DNA of 58,198 nucleotides from Betaproteobacteria bacterium (GCA_016177355.1 JACOVL010000075.1:1-58198), one strand, 5' to 3'; shown: positions 1 to 10,823, counted from the first letter of the stretch. The notes: generated by a model not told the origin, from the sequence alone. Made by a program: numbers and translations.

Positions 1-1
1 A

Positions 2-748
2 CCGGCGTGGCTCGCCTCGGCGCGGCGCGCGACGGAACTCATGCGCGGCACGCTGTGGCGCAACGGCAGGCTCGCCGCCACCTGCAAGGATGGGCGCGCC
101 CATCTCAACGCCTATCTCGACGACTACGCTTTCCTGCTCGACGCCTTGCTCGAACTCATGCAGACAGAGTTTCGCGAAGAGGATTTGCAGTTCGCGCGCG
201 AGCTGGCCGAAATCCTGCTCGGCCGGTTCGAGGACCGCGAGGCGGGCGGCTTTTTCTTCGTGTCCCACGACCACGAGAAGCTCATCCACCGCGCCAAGCC
301 CGGGCACGACAATGCAACCCCTTCCGGCAACGGCATCGCCGCGTTCGCCCTGCAGCGGCTGGGGCATCTGATCGGGGAATCGCGCTATCTCGCCGCGGCC
401 GAGCGCGCGCTGAAGCTCTACTACCCGGCGCTCGAGCGCCAGCCGGGCGGATTCGTGAGCCTCGCCACCGCGCTCGAGGAGCACCTCGCGCCGCCGCAGA
501 TCGTCGTCTTGCGCGGCGCCAGCCAGCGGATCGCCGAATGGCAACGCGCGCTCGCGGCGCGCTACCGGCCGGACGCGCTGGTTCTCGCGCTGCCCGCCGG
601 CCTGGCGGGACTGCCGCCCGTGCTGGACAAAGCCGTCCCCGCCGCAGGTGTCAACGCCTGGGTGTGCCGCGGCGTTACTTGTCTTCCCCCGGTCAACGAT
701 CTCGCCGAGCTCGAGCGCGTGGTCGGCAGCGGGCGGGCAGCCACGTGA
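2..748 (+). CDS. DUF255 / YyaL-type thioredoxin-domain protein, C-terminal part
   Basis: The reading frame is open from base 2, so the gene starts before the window and only about 248 C-terminal residues are visible; the ATG at 41 is internal. The fragment matches the C-terminal half of the DUF255 (YyaL/SSP411) family, whose full members are about 650-700 residues with an N-terminal thioredoxin-like domain and a C-terminal alpha/alpha-barrel region resembling sugar epimerases. Recognisable family segments are GGFFFVSHDHE and the block DNATPSGNG, then a repeat-like helical stretch and a small alpha/beta end (APPQIVVLRG). The biochemical role of the family is not settled. The gene ends 70 bases before the cytochrome c gene and is probably a separate unit. 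Confidence 0.85.
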   Translation, partial: PAWLASARRATELMRGTLWRNGRLAATCKDGRAHLNAYLDDYAFLLDALLELMQTEFREEDLQFARELAEILLGRFEDREAGGFFFVSHDHEKLIHRAKPGHDNATPSGNGIAAFALQRLGHLIGESRYLAAAERALKLYYPALERQPGGFVSLATALEEHLAPPQIVVLRGASQRIAEWQRALAARYRPDALVLALPAGLAGLPPVLDKAVPAAGVNAWVCRGVTCLPPVNDLAELERVVGSGRAAT

Positions 749-818
749 TTACCTCACGGCAGTGGGGTAAAATGCGCGGGCTTTTTCACCATCAATCAAA
801 CCGACAAGGAGCCGAATA

Positions 819-1145
819 ATGAAAGCTGTCACAACCGTCCTCGCCGTTGCGGCCGGACTGTCCCTCGCCAGCGGCGCGCATGCCGCCGACCCCAAGGCCG
901 CCGAGGCCCTTGCCAAGGCGAGCGGCTGCCTTGCCTGTCACACCGTGGACAAGAAGTTGATCGGGCCGAGCTACAAGGAGATCGCCGGCAAGTACCGCAA
1001 GGACAAGGGGGCGGAAGCGAACCTGATCAAGAAAGTGAAGGCGGGCGGCAAGGGCGTGTGGGGCGAGGTGCCGATGATGCCCAACGCGCACGTCAAGGAT
1101 GAGGATATCAAGACCATCGTGCAGTGGATCCTGTCCATCAAGTAA
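819..1145 (+). CDS. Small class I cytochrome c (c551/c552 type)
   Basis: A 108-residue periplasmic monohaem cytochrome. Residues 1-23 form a signal peptide ending at the Ala-His-Ala-Ala junction. The haem-binding motif CLACH is at residues 37-41, and the methionine of the WGEVPMMPN segment (Met86 or Met87) is the likely distal ligand, which is the usual layout of cytochromes c551/c552 that shuttle electrons to terminal oxidases or nitrite reductase. A strong Shine-Dalgarno AAGGAG (806-811) lies 7 bases before the ATG. An intrinsic terminator follows directly, so this is a single-gene unit. The redox partner cannot be told from the window; no oxidase or reductase is adjacent. Confidence 0.92.
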   Translation: MKAVTTVLAVAAGLSLASGAHAADPKAAEALAKASGCLACHTVDKKLIGPSYKEIAGKYRKDKGAEANLIKKVKAGGKGVWGEVPMMPNAHVKDEDIKTIVQWILSIK

Positions 1146-1162
1146 GCCGGTCCGCCGTCCGG

Positions 1163-1189
1163 AAAAGCCGGCGCAAGCCGGCTTTTTTT
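1163..1189 (+). terminator. Intrinsic terminator of the cytochrome c gene
   Basis: A 7-bp perfect stem (AGCCGGC / GCCGGCT) with a GCAA tetraloop is followed by a run of seven T. It lies about 20 bases after the cytochrome stop codon. The A-run before the stem could make it work weakly in reverse as well. Confidence 0.85.
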
Positions 1190-1208
1190 CGCCGCGCGGC
1201 GCCCGAAA

Positions 1209-1237
1209 TTGACAACGCATCAGGCCCCACGGATAAT
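1209..1237 (+). promoter_or_regulatory. Sigma70-type promoter of the liv operon
   Basis: A perfect -35 hexamer TTGACA (1209-1214) is followed after exactly 17 bases by GATAAT (1232-1237), five of six matches to the -10 consensus. The expected start of transcription is near 1244, leaving a leader of about 37 bases before the livK ATG at 1281. It is the best promoter match noticed in the window. Confidence 0.75.
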
Positions 1238-1280
1238 AATTTCCTTCGTAGCAACAACGATTTATCTCAAAGGAGCCCGT

Positions 1281-2510
1281 ATGTCGCGCAGGCCCGCACT
1301 CGGCGTCATTCTGAGTTTCGCATTCGCGTTCATCCTCGCCGCCTGCGGCAAGGAAGCACCGCCGCCGCCCGCGCCCAAGGCCGAAGCGCCGAAGCCGCCG
1401 CCCGAGATCACGGTGAAGATCGGCCAGGCGTCGCCCCTCACCGGCCCCCAGGCCCATCTCGGCAAGGACAACGACAACGGCGCGCGCCTCGCCATCGAGG
1501 AAATGAACGCCAAGGGCTTGATGATAGCCGGCGCGAAAGTGAAGTTCGAACTCATGAGCGAAGACGACCAGGCCGACCCGAAAACGGGCACCATCGTGGC
1601 GCAGAAGATGGTGGATGCCAAGGTCGCCGGCGTGATCGGACACCTCAACTCCGGCACCACGATACCGGCATCCAAGATCTACAACGACGCCGGCATCCCG
1701 CAAGTCTCCCCTTCGGCGACCAATCCCAAATACACCGAGCAGGGCTACAAGGGCGCGTTCCGCGTGATGGCGAACGACGTCCAGCAGGGCAAGGTGCTCG
1801 GGGAGTACGCGGTGAAAACCGGCGCCAAGAGGATCGCCATCATCGACGACCGTACCGCCTACGGCCAGGGGCTCGCCGACGAATTCGAGAAGGCGGCGAA
1901 GGCGGGGGGCGCGAACGTCGTCGGGCGCGAGTTCACCAGCGACAAGGCGACCGATTTCCGCTCGATCCTGACCAGCGTCAAGGCCAAGAAGCCGGACCTC
2001 GTGTTCTACGGCGGCATGGACGGCCAGGCCGGGCCGATGGCGGCACAGATGAAATCGCTGGGCATCAAGGCCAGGTTTCTCGGCGGCGACGGCGCGCAGA
2101 GCGCCGAGTTCATCAAGCTTGCCGGTCCCGCGGCGGAAGGCGTGATCGCCTCCTCGCCGGGGCTGCCGCTCGACAAGATGCCGGGCAGCAAGGGTTTCAC
2201 CGAGAAATTCACTTCCAAGTACGGCCCGATACAGATCTACGCGCCGTACGCCTACGATGCGACGATGACGCTGATCGAGGCGATGGTGAAGGCTGATTCC
2301 GTCGTCCCGGCGAAGTACCTGCCCGTGCTCGCCAAGATCACCCGCCAGGGAGTGACCGGGCCGGTCGCGTTCGACGAAAAAGGCGACCTGAGGAACAGCC
2401 CGATCACGCTCTACGTCGTGAAGGAGGGCAAATGGGACGCGCTTGAAACGGTGGGCGGAGAAGCGGCGGCGTCCGCGGCTGCCCCGGCGCCGGCTCCCGA
2501 CAAAAAATGA
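1281..2510 (+). CDS. livK: Branched-chain amino-acid ABC transporter, substrate-binding lipoprotein
   Basis: A 409-residue type 1 periplasmic binding protein (Peripla_BP_6/LivK family). The frame is open further upstream, but the ATG at 1281 is chosen because AAGGAG (1270-1275) precedes it and it opens a lipoprotein signal peptide with lipobox LAAC, Cys22 being the lipidation site. A Pro/Ala-rich tether (about 27-45) leads to the two-lobed binding domain, beginning with the family-typical segment QASPLTGPQAHLGKDN. The tail is Ala/Pro-rich. First gene of livKHMGF; the set suggests uptake of Leu/Ile/Val or related amino acids, though relatives bind urea, amides or aromatic acids. A terminator hairpin right after the gene probably gives the binding protein higher expression than the membrane parts. 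Confidence 0.92.
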   Translation: MSRRPALGVILSFAFAFILAACGKEAPPPPAPKAEAPKPPPEITVKIGQASPLTGPQAHLGKDNDNGARLAIEEMNAKGLMIAGAKVKFELMSEDDQADPKTGTIVAQKMVDAKVAGVIGHLNSGTTIPASKIYNDAGIPQVSPSATNPKYTEQGYKGAFRVMANDVQQGKVLGEYAVKTGAKRIAIIDDRTAYGQGLADEFEKAAKAGGANVVGREFTSDKATDFRSILTSVKAKKPDLVFYGGMDGQAGPMAAQMKSLGIKARFLGGDGAQSAEFIKLAGPAAEGVIASSPGLPLDKMPGSKGFTEKFTSKYGPIQIYAPYAYDATMTLIEAMVKADSVVPAKYLPVLAKITRQGVTGPVAFDEKGDLRNSPITLYVVKEGKWDALETVGGEAAASAAAPAPAPDKK

Positions 2511-2542
2511 CAGCGCAGCGGTGATACGCTTGCGCTGAATTG

Positions 2543-2568
2543 AAACGGCACCTGCGGGTGCCGTTTTT
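2543..2568 (+). terminator. Intra-operon terminator/attenuator between livK and livH
   Basis: A 10-bp perfect stem (AAACGGCACC / GGTGCCGTTT, loop TGCG) runs into five T (2564-2568). It ends only 8 bases before the livH ATG. Because no other promoter is obvious before livH, it is most likely a leaky terminator that sets the ratio of binding protein to permease, or an RNA 3'-end stabiliser for livK mRNA. Confidence 0.8.
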
Positions 2569-2576
2569 GCGCGTTA

Positions 2577-3506
2577 ATGGACATATTCCTGCAGCAGCTG
2601 ATCAACGGCGTGGTGCTGGGCGCGATCTACGCCCTGGTCGCGCTCGGTTACACCATGGTCTACGGCATCCTCGGGCTCATCAACTTCGCGCACGGCGAAG
2701 TGGTGATGATCGGCGCGCTGGTGGCGCTCACCGTGATCCAGTTGCTGGTGGGAAGCGGGATCGCACTGCCCGGGCCGGCGATCGCGGCGCTGGGCCTGCT
2801 GGTGGCAATGCCGGTGTGCATGGCGCTGGGTTACGCTATCGAGCGCGTCGCCTACCGCCCGCTGCGCGGCGCGCCGCGCCTCGCCCCGCTCATTACCGCG
2901 ATCGGGGTCTCCATCCTGCTGCAAAACGTGGCGATGATCGTGTGGGGGCGCCAGTATCATTCGTTTCCCGCGCTGCTGCCGGCGACGCCGCACCAGATCG
3001 GCGGGGCCACGTTGAACGACTTGCAGATCTTCATCGTGCTGCTCGCGGCCGCGGTCATGGCTGCGCTGCTCGCCATCGTGCACCGCACGCGGCTCGGCCG
3101 CGCCATGCGCGCGACCGCGCAGAACCCGGAAGTCGCGGGGCTGATGGGCGTCAACATCAACACCGTCATTTCCATCACTTTCGTGATCGGGTCAGCGCTC
3201 GCCGCGGTGGCCGGGGTGATGATCAGCGCCTATTACGGCGTGGCCCACTATTTCATGGGTTTCATGCTGGGCCTGAAGGCGTTCACCGCGGCGGTGCTGG
3301 GCGGCATCGGCAATATCGCCGGCGCGATGCTGGGGGGACTCCTGCTCGGCGTGATCGAAAGCCTGGGCGCGGGCTACATCGGGCCGCTGACCGGCGGTTT
3401 CCTCGGCAGCCATTACCAGGACGTGTTCGCGTTCCTGGTGCTGATCCTGGTGCTGGTATTCCGGCCCTCGGGGCTGCTCGGCGAGCGCGTCGCGGAACGG
3501 TCTTGA
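2577..3506 (+). CDS. livH: Branched-chain amino-acid ABC transporter permease LivH
   Basis: A 309-residue inner-membrane permease of the LivH family (BPD_transp_2), with about eight hydrophobic helices. The N-terminus QQLINGVVLGAIYALVALGY and the segment GLINFAHGE are hallmark LivH sequence. The cytoplasmic coupling loop carries NPEVAGLMGVN, the place where the ATP-binding subunit docks. The ATG has no good Shine-Dalgarno because the livK terminator stem ends 10 bases upstream, so translation may be weak. It pairs with LivM as a heterodimeric pore. Confidence 0.93.
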   Translation: MDIFLQQLINGVVLGAIYALVALGYTMVYGILGLINFAHGEVVMIGALVALTVIQLLVGSGIALPGPAIAALGLLVAMPVCMALGYAIERVAYRPLRGAPRLAPLITAIGVSILLQNVAMIVWGRQYHSFPALLPATPHQIGGATLNDLQIFIVLLAAAVMAALLAIVHRTRLGRAMRATAQNPEVAGLMGVNINTVISITFVIGSALAAVAGVMISAYYGVAHYFMGFMLGLKAFTAAVLGGIGNIAGAMLGGLLLGVIESLGAGYIGPLTGGFLGSHYQDVFAFLVLILVLVFRPSGLLGERVAERS

Positions 3507-3524
3507 AGACATGGCTGGTGAGTC

Positions 3525-4646
3525 GTGACGGGTGACTGGGAAAAACTAAAACGCGATCCGCGCTTCGTGTGGCCCGCGTTCATCGCCCTCGCACTGCTGC
3601 TGCTCGCGCTGCCGTTCGTCGCCGACTGGGCGCTCGGCCGCGCCTGGGTGCGCATAGCCGCTTTCGTGCTGCTCTACGTCATGCTCGCGCTGGGACTCAA
3701 TATCGTGGTCGGCTACGCCGGCCTGCTCGACCTGGGTTACGTCGCCTTCTTCGCGGTCGGGGCCTATTTCTACGCGCTGCTCGCCTCTCCCCACTTCGGC
3801 GTCCACCTGCCGTTCTGGCTGCTGCTGCCGCTGGGCGCGGCGGTCGCCTGCGTCTTCGGCGTGCTGCTCGGCGCGCCGACGCTGCGATTGCGCGGCGACT
3901 ACCTCGCCATCGTCACGCTCGGCTTCGGCGAGATCATCCGCATCTTCCTGGTGAACCTCAATGCGCCGGTCAACATCACCAACGGCCCCCAGGGCGTCAA
4001 CCTGATCGACCCGATCCGGCTCGGCGACTTCTCGCTGGCGCAGGCACACGCTTTCCTGGGCATAAGCTTCCCCACCGTCTACAACTACTACTACCTGTTC
4101 CTCGCGCTGACGCTTTTCGTGATCTTCGTCTCGATGCGGCTCGAGCATTCGCGCATCGGCCGCGCCTGGGTGGCGATCCGCGAGGACGAGGTGGCGGCGG
4201 CCGCCATGGGCATCAATACCCGCAACGTGAAACTCCTCGCCTTCGCGATGGGCGCGAGCTTCGGCGGCGTCTCCGGCGGCCTCTTCGCCGGCTTCCAGGG
4301 TTTCGTCAGCCCCGAGAGTTTCACGATCATCGAATCCATCATGATCCTGTGCATGGTGGTGCTCGGCGGCATGGGCCACATACCGGGCGTCATACTGGGC
4401 GTTGTGCTGCTGGTGATCCTCCCCGAGGCGCTGCGTTACCTGGGGCCGCTGCAGCAGTGGCTCATCGGGCGCGTGCTCGCCGATCCCGCGGACCTGCGCC
4501 TGCTGGTATTCGGCCTGGCGCTGATCCTGGTCATGCTGCTGCGCCCCTCGGGCATGTGGCCTTCGCAAGTGCGCCGGCGCGAGCTTTCCGCGACAGGCAA
4601 TCCAGCCCGCAACGGGCCGACGAGCGTCCGCGATGCCGGAGAATAG
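3525..4646 (+). CDS. livM: Branched-chain amino-acid ABC transporter permease LivM
   Basis: A 373-residue second permease subunit (LivM family), GTG start at 3525, 18 bases after livH. It has about ten hydrophobic helices, the conserved LGLNIVVGYAGLLDLGYVAF block near residues 60-80, and the coupling-loop segment AAAAMGINTRNVK. The C-terminus past LLRPSGMWP is a short hydrophilic tail that overlaps the start of livG by 14 bases, indicating translational coupling. Confidence 0.93.
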   Translation: MTGDWEKLKRDPRFVWPAFIALALLLLALPFVADWALGRAWVRIAAFVLLYVMLALGLNIVVGYAGLLDLGYVAFFAVGAYFYALLASPHFGVHLPFWLLLPLGAAVACVFGVLLGAPTLRLRGDYLAIVTLGFGEIIRIFLVNLNAPVNITNGPQGVNLIDPIRLGDFSLAQAHAFLGISFPTVYNYYYLFLALTLFVIFVSMRLEHSRIGRAWVAIREDEVAAAAMGINTRNVKLLAFAMGASFGGVSGGLFAGFQGFVSPESFTIIESIMILCMVVLGGMGHIPGVILGVVLLVILPEALRYLGPLQQWLIGRVLADPADLRLLVFGLALILVMLLRPSGMWPSQVRRRELSATGNPARNGPTSVRDAGE

Positions 4647-5412
4647 CGCCGCCCTGCTCGAAGCCAGCGCCGTCAGCAAGCGCTTTGGCGGCCTCGCCGC
4701 GCTGTCCGGGATCTCGCTCGGCGTCATGCGCGGCGAGATCTTCGGGCTGATCGGGCCCAACGGCGCGGGCAAGACGACGCTGTTCAACATCCTGACCGGC
4801 CTCTACCGCCCCGACGCCGGCGAATTCGTCTTCGACGGCGCGCGCATGACGGGCATGAAGCCGCACCAGGTGGCCGAGCGCGGCATTGCGCGAACATTCC
4901 AGAACATACGCCTCTTTGCCAACATGACGGCGCTCGAGAACGTGATGGTCGGGCGTCACTCCCGCACGCGCGCCGGCGTGCTCGGCGCGGTCACGTACAG
5001 TGCCGCCACCCGCGCGGAAGAGGCGGCGACCGCGGAACGCGCGCACGCTCTGCTCGAATACGTCGGCATCTCCGGCTGCGCCGGAGAGCTTGCCAGCACG
5101 CTCGCCTACGGCCACCAGCGCCGCCTGGAGATCGCGCGCGCGCTCGCGACCGACCCCAAGCTGCTCGCGCTCGATGAGCCCGCCGCGGGCATGAACGCGA
5201 CCGAGACCGCCGAATTGAAGCGCTTGCTCGCGCGGATACGCGGCGACGGCATCACGCTGCTCCTGATCGAGCACGACGTGAAGCTGGTGATGGGGCTGTG
5301 CGATCGCGTGGCGGTGCTCGACTACGGCAGGAAGATCGCGGAAGGCGCGCCGGCGCAAGTGCAGCGCGATCCGGCGGTCATCGAAGCCTACCTCGGAGGC
5401 GCCCTTGCTTGA
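4633..5412 (+). CDS. livG: Branched-chain amino-acid ABC transporter ATP-binding protein LivG
   Basis: A 259-residue ABC ATPase. Walker A GPNGAGKT is at residues 41-48, the Q-loop glutamine at about 90, a family-typical non-canonical signature LAYGHQ at 157-162, Walker B LLALDEP at 177-183 and the switch His at 214. The LAYGxQ signature in place of LSGGQ is normal for LivG. Its ATG lies inside the end of livM and its end overlaps livF by 8 bases. With LivF it forms the ATPase dimer that powers the LivHM pore. Confidence 0.94.
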   Translation: MPENSAALLEASAVSKRFGGLAALSGISLGVMRGEIFGLIGPNGAGKTTLFNILTGLYRPDAGEFVFDGARMTGMKPHQVAERGIARTFQNIRLFANMTALENVMVGRHSRTRAGVLGAVTYSAATRAEEAATAERAHALLEYVGISGCAGELASTLAYGHQRRLEIARALATDPKLLALDEPAAGMNATETAELKRLLARIRGDGITLLLIEHDVKLVMGLCDRVAVLDYGRKIAEGAPAQVQRDPAVIEAYLGGALA

Positions 5413-6101
5413 AGCGCGGGGCTTGAAGGTTTCCTACGGCGGCATCAACGCCGTCAAGGGCATCGACCTGGAGGTCGGGCGCGGCGAGCTCGTCACGCTG
5501 ATCGGCTGCAACGGCGCCGGCAAGAGCACGACGCTGAAGGCGCTGGCGGGCCTGTTGAGGCCCGCCGCGGGCCGCATCCACTATAATGGCAGCGATATCA
5601 CGGCGCGCCCGGCGTTCGAGCTCGTCCGGCGGGGACTTGCGCTGGTGCCTGAAGGACGCGGCGTATTCGGGCGGCTGACCGTGGAGGAGAACCTGGCGAT
5701 GGGCGCCTACAGCCGCCGGGACCGGGCGCGGGTGGACGCCGATTTCGAGCGCGTCTACGAGCGGTTTCCGCGGCTGGCCGAGCGGCGTCGCCAGCCCGCC
5801 GGGACGCTGTCGGGAGGGGAGCAGCAGATGCTCGCGATCGGGCGCGCGCTGATGAGCCGGCCGCAACTGCTGCTGCTCGACGAGCCCAGCATGGGGCTGG
5901 CGCCGCTCATGGTGCAGAAGATATTCGAAACCATACGCGCGATCGCGCAAGAGGGAGTGACTTTGCTGCTGGTCGAGCAAAACGCCAGGCTCGCGCTCGA
6001 GGCAAGCCACCGCGGCTATGTCATGGACAGCGGCGTGATCACGCTTGCCGACAGCGCCCCGCGCCTGCTCGGCAACCCCCAGGTCAGGCAGGCCTATCTC
6101 G

Positions 6102-6109
<8 letters not shown>
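5405..6109 (+). CDS. livF: Branched-chain amino-acid ABC transporter ATP-binding protein LivF
   Basis: A 234-residue ABC ATPase starting at a TTG codon (5405) inside the end of livG. Walker A is GCNGAGKS (34-41; family members usually have Ala, Asn or Pro at the second position), the signature LSGGEQ is at 135-140, and Walker B LLLDEP at 156-161. The 234-residue length is typical for LivF. The last codons overlap the GTG start of the histidine kinase gene, suggesting that the kinase is translated from the same messenger. Confidence 0.93.
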
Positions 6110-7961
<1,852 letters not shown>

Positions 7962-7987
7962 GCGCGAGACCGGATCCCCGAACCGAC

Positions 7988-9922
7988 ATGGACAACCCTG
8001 CCGCGATCGGCAAGTACCGGATCCAGGGCACGCTCGGCCAGGGCGGGATGGGCACCGTCTACAAGGCGTTCGATCCGGCCATCCACCGCCAGGTCGCGAT
8101 CAAGACCATCATCAAATCCTCGCTCGATCCCGCCGACCTGCAGTACGCGCTCACGCGCTTCCGGCACGAAGCGCAGGCCGTGGGACGGCTCACCCATCCG
8201 CGCATCGCCGCAATCTACGACTACGGCGAGGACCTGGACCTCGCCTACATCGTGATGGAGATCGTGAACGGCAAGTCGCTGTTCCAGCACATCCAGAACA
8301 AGGCGCAGTTCAGCCTGAAGGAAATCGGCGAGATCGTCCGGCAACTGCTCGACGGCCTGGGTTACGCCCACGGGCAAGGCGTGACCCACCGTGACATCAA
8401 GCCCTCGAATCTCCTGATCAACGACGACGGGCGCATCAAGATCAGCGATTTCGGCATCGCGCGCATCGAGTCCTCCACGCTCACCCAGGTGGGCGAGATC
8501 ATGGGCTCGCCCGGCTACATGCCGCCGGAGCAATTTCTCGGCACCGAGATCGACGCGCGCAGCGACATCTATTCCGTGGGCGTGATCGCCTACGAGCTGC
8601 TCGCGGGGCGGCGCCCGTTCATCGGCAACAACGCCGAAGTCATGCGCCAGGCGCTCAACGTGCGGCCGGTGAACCCGTCGGAGCACAACCCCAAGATCTC
8701 GGTGCAGCTCGACTGGGCGGTGCAGAAGGCGCTCGCCAAAAAACAAGGGGACCGCTTTCAAAGCGCGAAGGACTTTTCCGACGCCTTCATCAAGGGCATC
8801 GAGGCGAGCATCCGCATGGCAAACCGCGAGCTCGAGCCAAACGCGATGGAGGACGCGCCCACTCAGCGCATCGATCCCGCCCTGGTCCAGGCCGCGCGCA
8901 TGCTTGCGGGCCTGCAGCCGGCGAAGAACGAGGCGCCGGTAGCGGAGGCGGCGCCCCGGCAACCGGCGGAAATGCCGGCCGCAACTGCCGCTCCCGAGGC
9001 TGCCGCCAGGAAAGCGCGCATCCTGTTCGTGGACGACGAGGAGCGCATCCTCACCGCGCTGCGCTCGATCTTCCGCGCCCACTATCACGTGTTTACCGCG
9101 ACCAACGGAAAAGAAGCGCTGGATTTCGTCGGCAAGTTCAAGCCCCACGTCGTGGTGAGCGATCAGCGCATGCCGGAGATGACCGGGGTGGAGCTGCTGC
9201 GGCAGGTCAAGGACGCCGCGCCCGGCACGGTGCGGCTGCTGCTGACGGGCTACTCGGACCTCGCTTCGATCGTGGGCTCGATCAACGAAGGCGAGGTGTT
9301 CCGCTTCGTCTCCAAGCCGTGGGACAACCAGGAAATCCAGAAGACGATGGGCGAGGCGGTGGCGATCGCGCTCGAACTGGCGGAGGCCACCGTGACCGGC
9401 ATCGCGACGCCGGACAGGATGAACGCCGCGATCCTAGTGGTGGACCGCGGCGAGGAAGCCTACAAGGCCGCCAAGGAATTGTTCGGCACGGCCTGCCCCG
9501 TGCTCCACGCAAAGGATCTCGAGGGGGCGTTTGCGGCGCTCGAGTCTCAGGAAACCGCGCTGATCATCGCCGACATCGAGCGCGGCGGGCGGGACGACCT
9601 GGTCGCCGTGTTCAAGGTGCTCAAGCAGGAACACCCCGAGATCCTGACCATCGTGCTGACCGAGGCGTCGGATTCGGAGCTGGTGATCGAGCTCATCAAC
9701 CAGGCGCAGATCTTCCGCTTCGTCAACAAGCCGGTGAACCTGAAGCTCCTCCAGCAGCACGCGCAAGCCGCGCTCGAGCGCTACCAGTCGTTCCAGCAGG
9801 CGCCGCAACTCGCGTTGAGCCACAAGGTCGCGCACGCCAGCGCCGCGAGCGACAACCTCATCAGCAAGTTCAGGGACCGCGTGCAGTCGCTGAAGGGCTG
9901 GTTGCGCCCGGTGATCCGCTAA
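7988..9922 (+). CDS. Ser/Thr protein kinase fused to two receiver domains
   Basis: A 644-residue cytoplasmic protein. Residues 9-270 are a Hanks-type kinase: glycine loop GQGGMGTVYK, ATP lysine Lys39 (VAIK), catalytic HRDIKPSN with Asp136, DFG 154-156, and the PEQF version of the APE motif. All catalytic residues are present. A Pro/Ala linker (about 285-340) leads to a receiver domain (343-460) with DD 349-350, phospho-acceptor Asp392 (SDQRMP), Thr420 and Lys443, of the RpfG-like type. A second receiver-like domain (480-598) is more divergent but keeps an Asp529, Thr558 and Lys581 at the matching places. No output domain or membrane helix is seen. It most likely links phosphorelay input from the upstream histidine kinase to Ser/Thr phosphorylation; the substrate is unknown. 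It ends 4 bases from convergent hemF. Confidence 0.9.
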   Translation: MDNPAAIGKYRIQGTLGQGGMGTVYKAFDPAIHRQVAIKTIIKSSLDPADLQYALTRFRHEAQAVGRLTHPRIAAIYDYGEDLDLAYIVMEIVNGKSLFQHIQNKAQFSLKEIGEIVRQLLDGLGYAHGQGVTHRDIKPSNLLINDDGRIKISDFGIARIESSTLTQVGEIMGSPGYMPPEQFLGTEIDARSDIYSVGVIAYELLAGRRPFIGNNAEVMRQALNVRPVNPSEHNPKISVQLDWAVQKALAKKQGDRFQSAKDFSDAFIKGIEASIRMANRELEPNAMEDAPTQRIDPALVQAARMLAGLQPAKNEAPVAEAAPRQPAEMPAATAAPEAAARKARILFVDDEERILTALRSIFRAHYHVFTATNGKEALDFVGKFKPHVVVSDQRMPEMTGVELLRQVKDAAPGTVRLLLTGYSDLASIVGSINEGEVFRFVSKPWDNQEIQKTMGEAVAIALELAEATVTGIATPDRMNAAILVVDRGEEAYKAAKELFGTACPVLHAKDLEGAFAALESQETALIIADIERGGRDDLVAVFKVLKQEHPEILTIVLTEASDSELVIELINQAQIFRFVNKPVNLKLLQQHAQAALERYQSFQQAPQLALSHKVAHASAASDNLISKFRDRVQSLKGWLRPVIR

Positions 9923-9926
9923 ATTC

Positions 9927-10823
9927 TCATACCCAGTCCCTGGGCACGAGAAATTCCCGGTACAGCTTTTCCTCCGCGCTGCCCGGCTCCGGCTTCCAGT
10001 CGTAGCGCCATTCCACGCGCGGCGGCAGCGAAATCAGGATGGATTCGGTGCGCCCGCCCGACTGCAGGCCGAACAGCGTGCCGCGGTCGTAGACCAGGTT
10101 GAACTCGACGTAGCGCCCGCGTCGGTAGGCCTGGAACGCGCGCTCGCGATCCGTGTAGGGGAGGCCCCGGCGGCGCTCGAGGATGGGCAGGTACGCCGGC
10201 AGGAAATGCCCGCCCACGCTCCTCACCAGCGCAAAGCAGCCGTCGAAGTCGGGCCGGCTGAGATCGTCGAAGAAAATGCCGCCGACGCCGCGCGCCTCGC
10301 CCCGGTGCTTGAGGAAAAAATACTCGTCGCACCACCGCTTGAACCGCGGGTAGTGCTCCGCGCCGAAGGGGGCCAGCGCGTCGCGGCAGCAGCGGTGGAA
10401 ATGCCGCGCGTCCTCGGCGTATCCATAGTACGGCGTCAGGTCCATGCCGCCGCCGAACCACCACACCGGCCCGGTTCCGGCCTTCTCCGCGACGAAGAAC
10501 CGCACGTTCATGTGCGCGGTCGGGGCGTGCGGGTTGCGCGGGTGCAGCACGAGGGAGACGCCCATCGCCTCGAACGAGCGGCCGGCGAGCTCCGGCCGGC
10601 CAGCGCTGGCGGATGGCGGCAGGCCGCTGCCCAGCACGTGCGAGAAATTGACCCCGGCGCGCTCGAAAACGCCACCGTCTTCCAGCATACGGGTGACGCC
10701 GCCACCGCCTTCAGCGCGGCTCCATTCATCGCGCCGGAACTCCCCGCCGTCCAGCTCGGCGAGCCGGCCGACGACCGCCTCCTGCAGCCCGAGAAAAAAC
10801 CGCTTGACGGCGGGCCGGTCCAC
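9927..10823 (-). CDS. hemF: Oxygen-dependent coproporphyrinogen III oxidase
   Basis: A 298-residue HemF, the aerobic enzyme that decarboxylates two propionates of coproporphyrinogen III to give protoporphyrinogen IX. The GTG at 10823, 13 bases after the purD stop, gives the usual family length (E. coli about 299); the longer open frame upstream lies within purD and is not credible. Family motifs seen are GVNFSHVLG, the strongly conserved HPRNPHAPTAHMN, and the block FGGGMDLTPYYGY. Last gene of the purH-purD-hemF run; converges on the Ser/Thr kinase gene with a 4-base gap. The oxygen-dependent form points to aerobic growth. Confidence 0.93.
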   Translation of the reverse strand: MDRPAVKRFFLGLQEAVVGRLAELDGGEFRRDEWSRAEGGGGVTRMLEDGGVFERAGVNFSHVLGSGLPPSASAGRPELAGRSFEAMGVSLVLHPRNPHAPTAHMNVRFFVAEKAGTGPVWWFGGGMDLTPYYGYAEDARHFHRCCRDALAPFGAEHYPRFKRWCDEYFFLKHRGEARGVGGIFFDDLSRPDFDGCFALVRSVGGHFLPAYLPILERRRGLPYTDRERAFQAYRRGRYVEFNLVYDRGTLFGLQSGGRTESILISLPPRVEWRYDWKPEPGSAEEKLYREFLVPRDWV

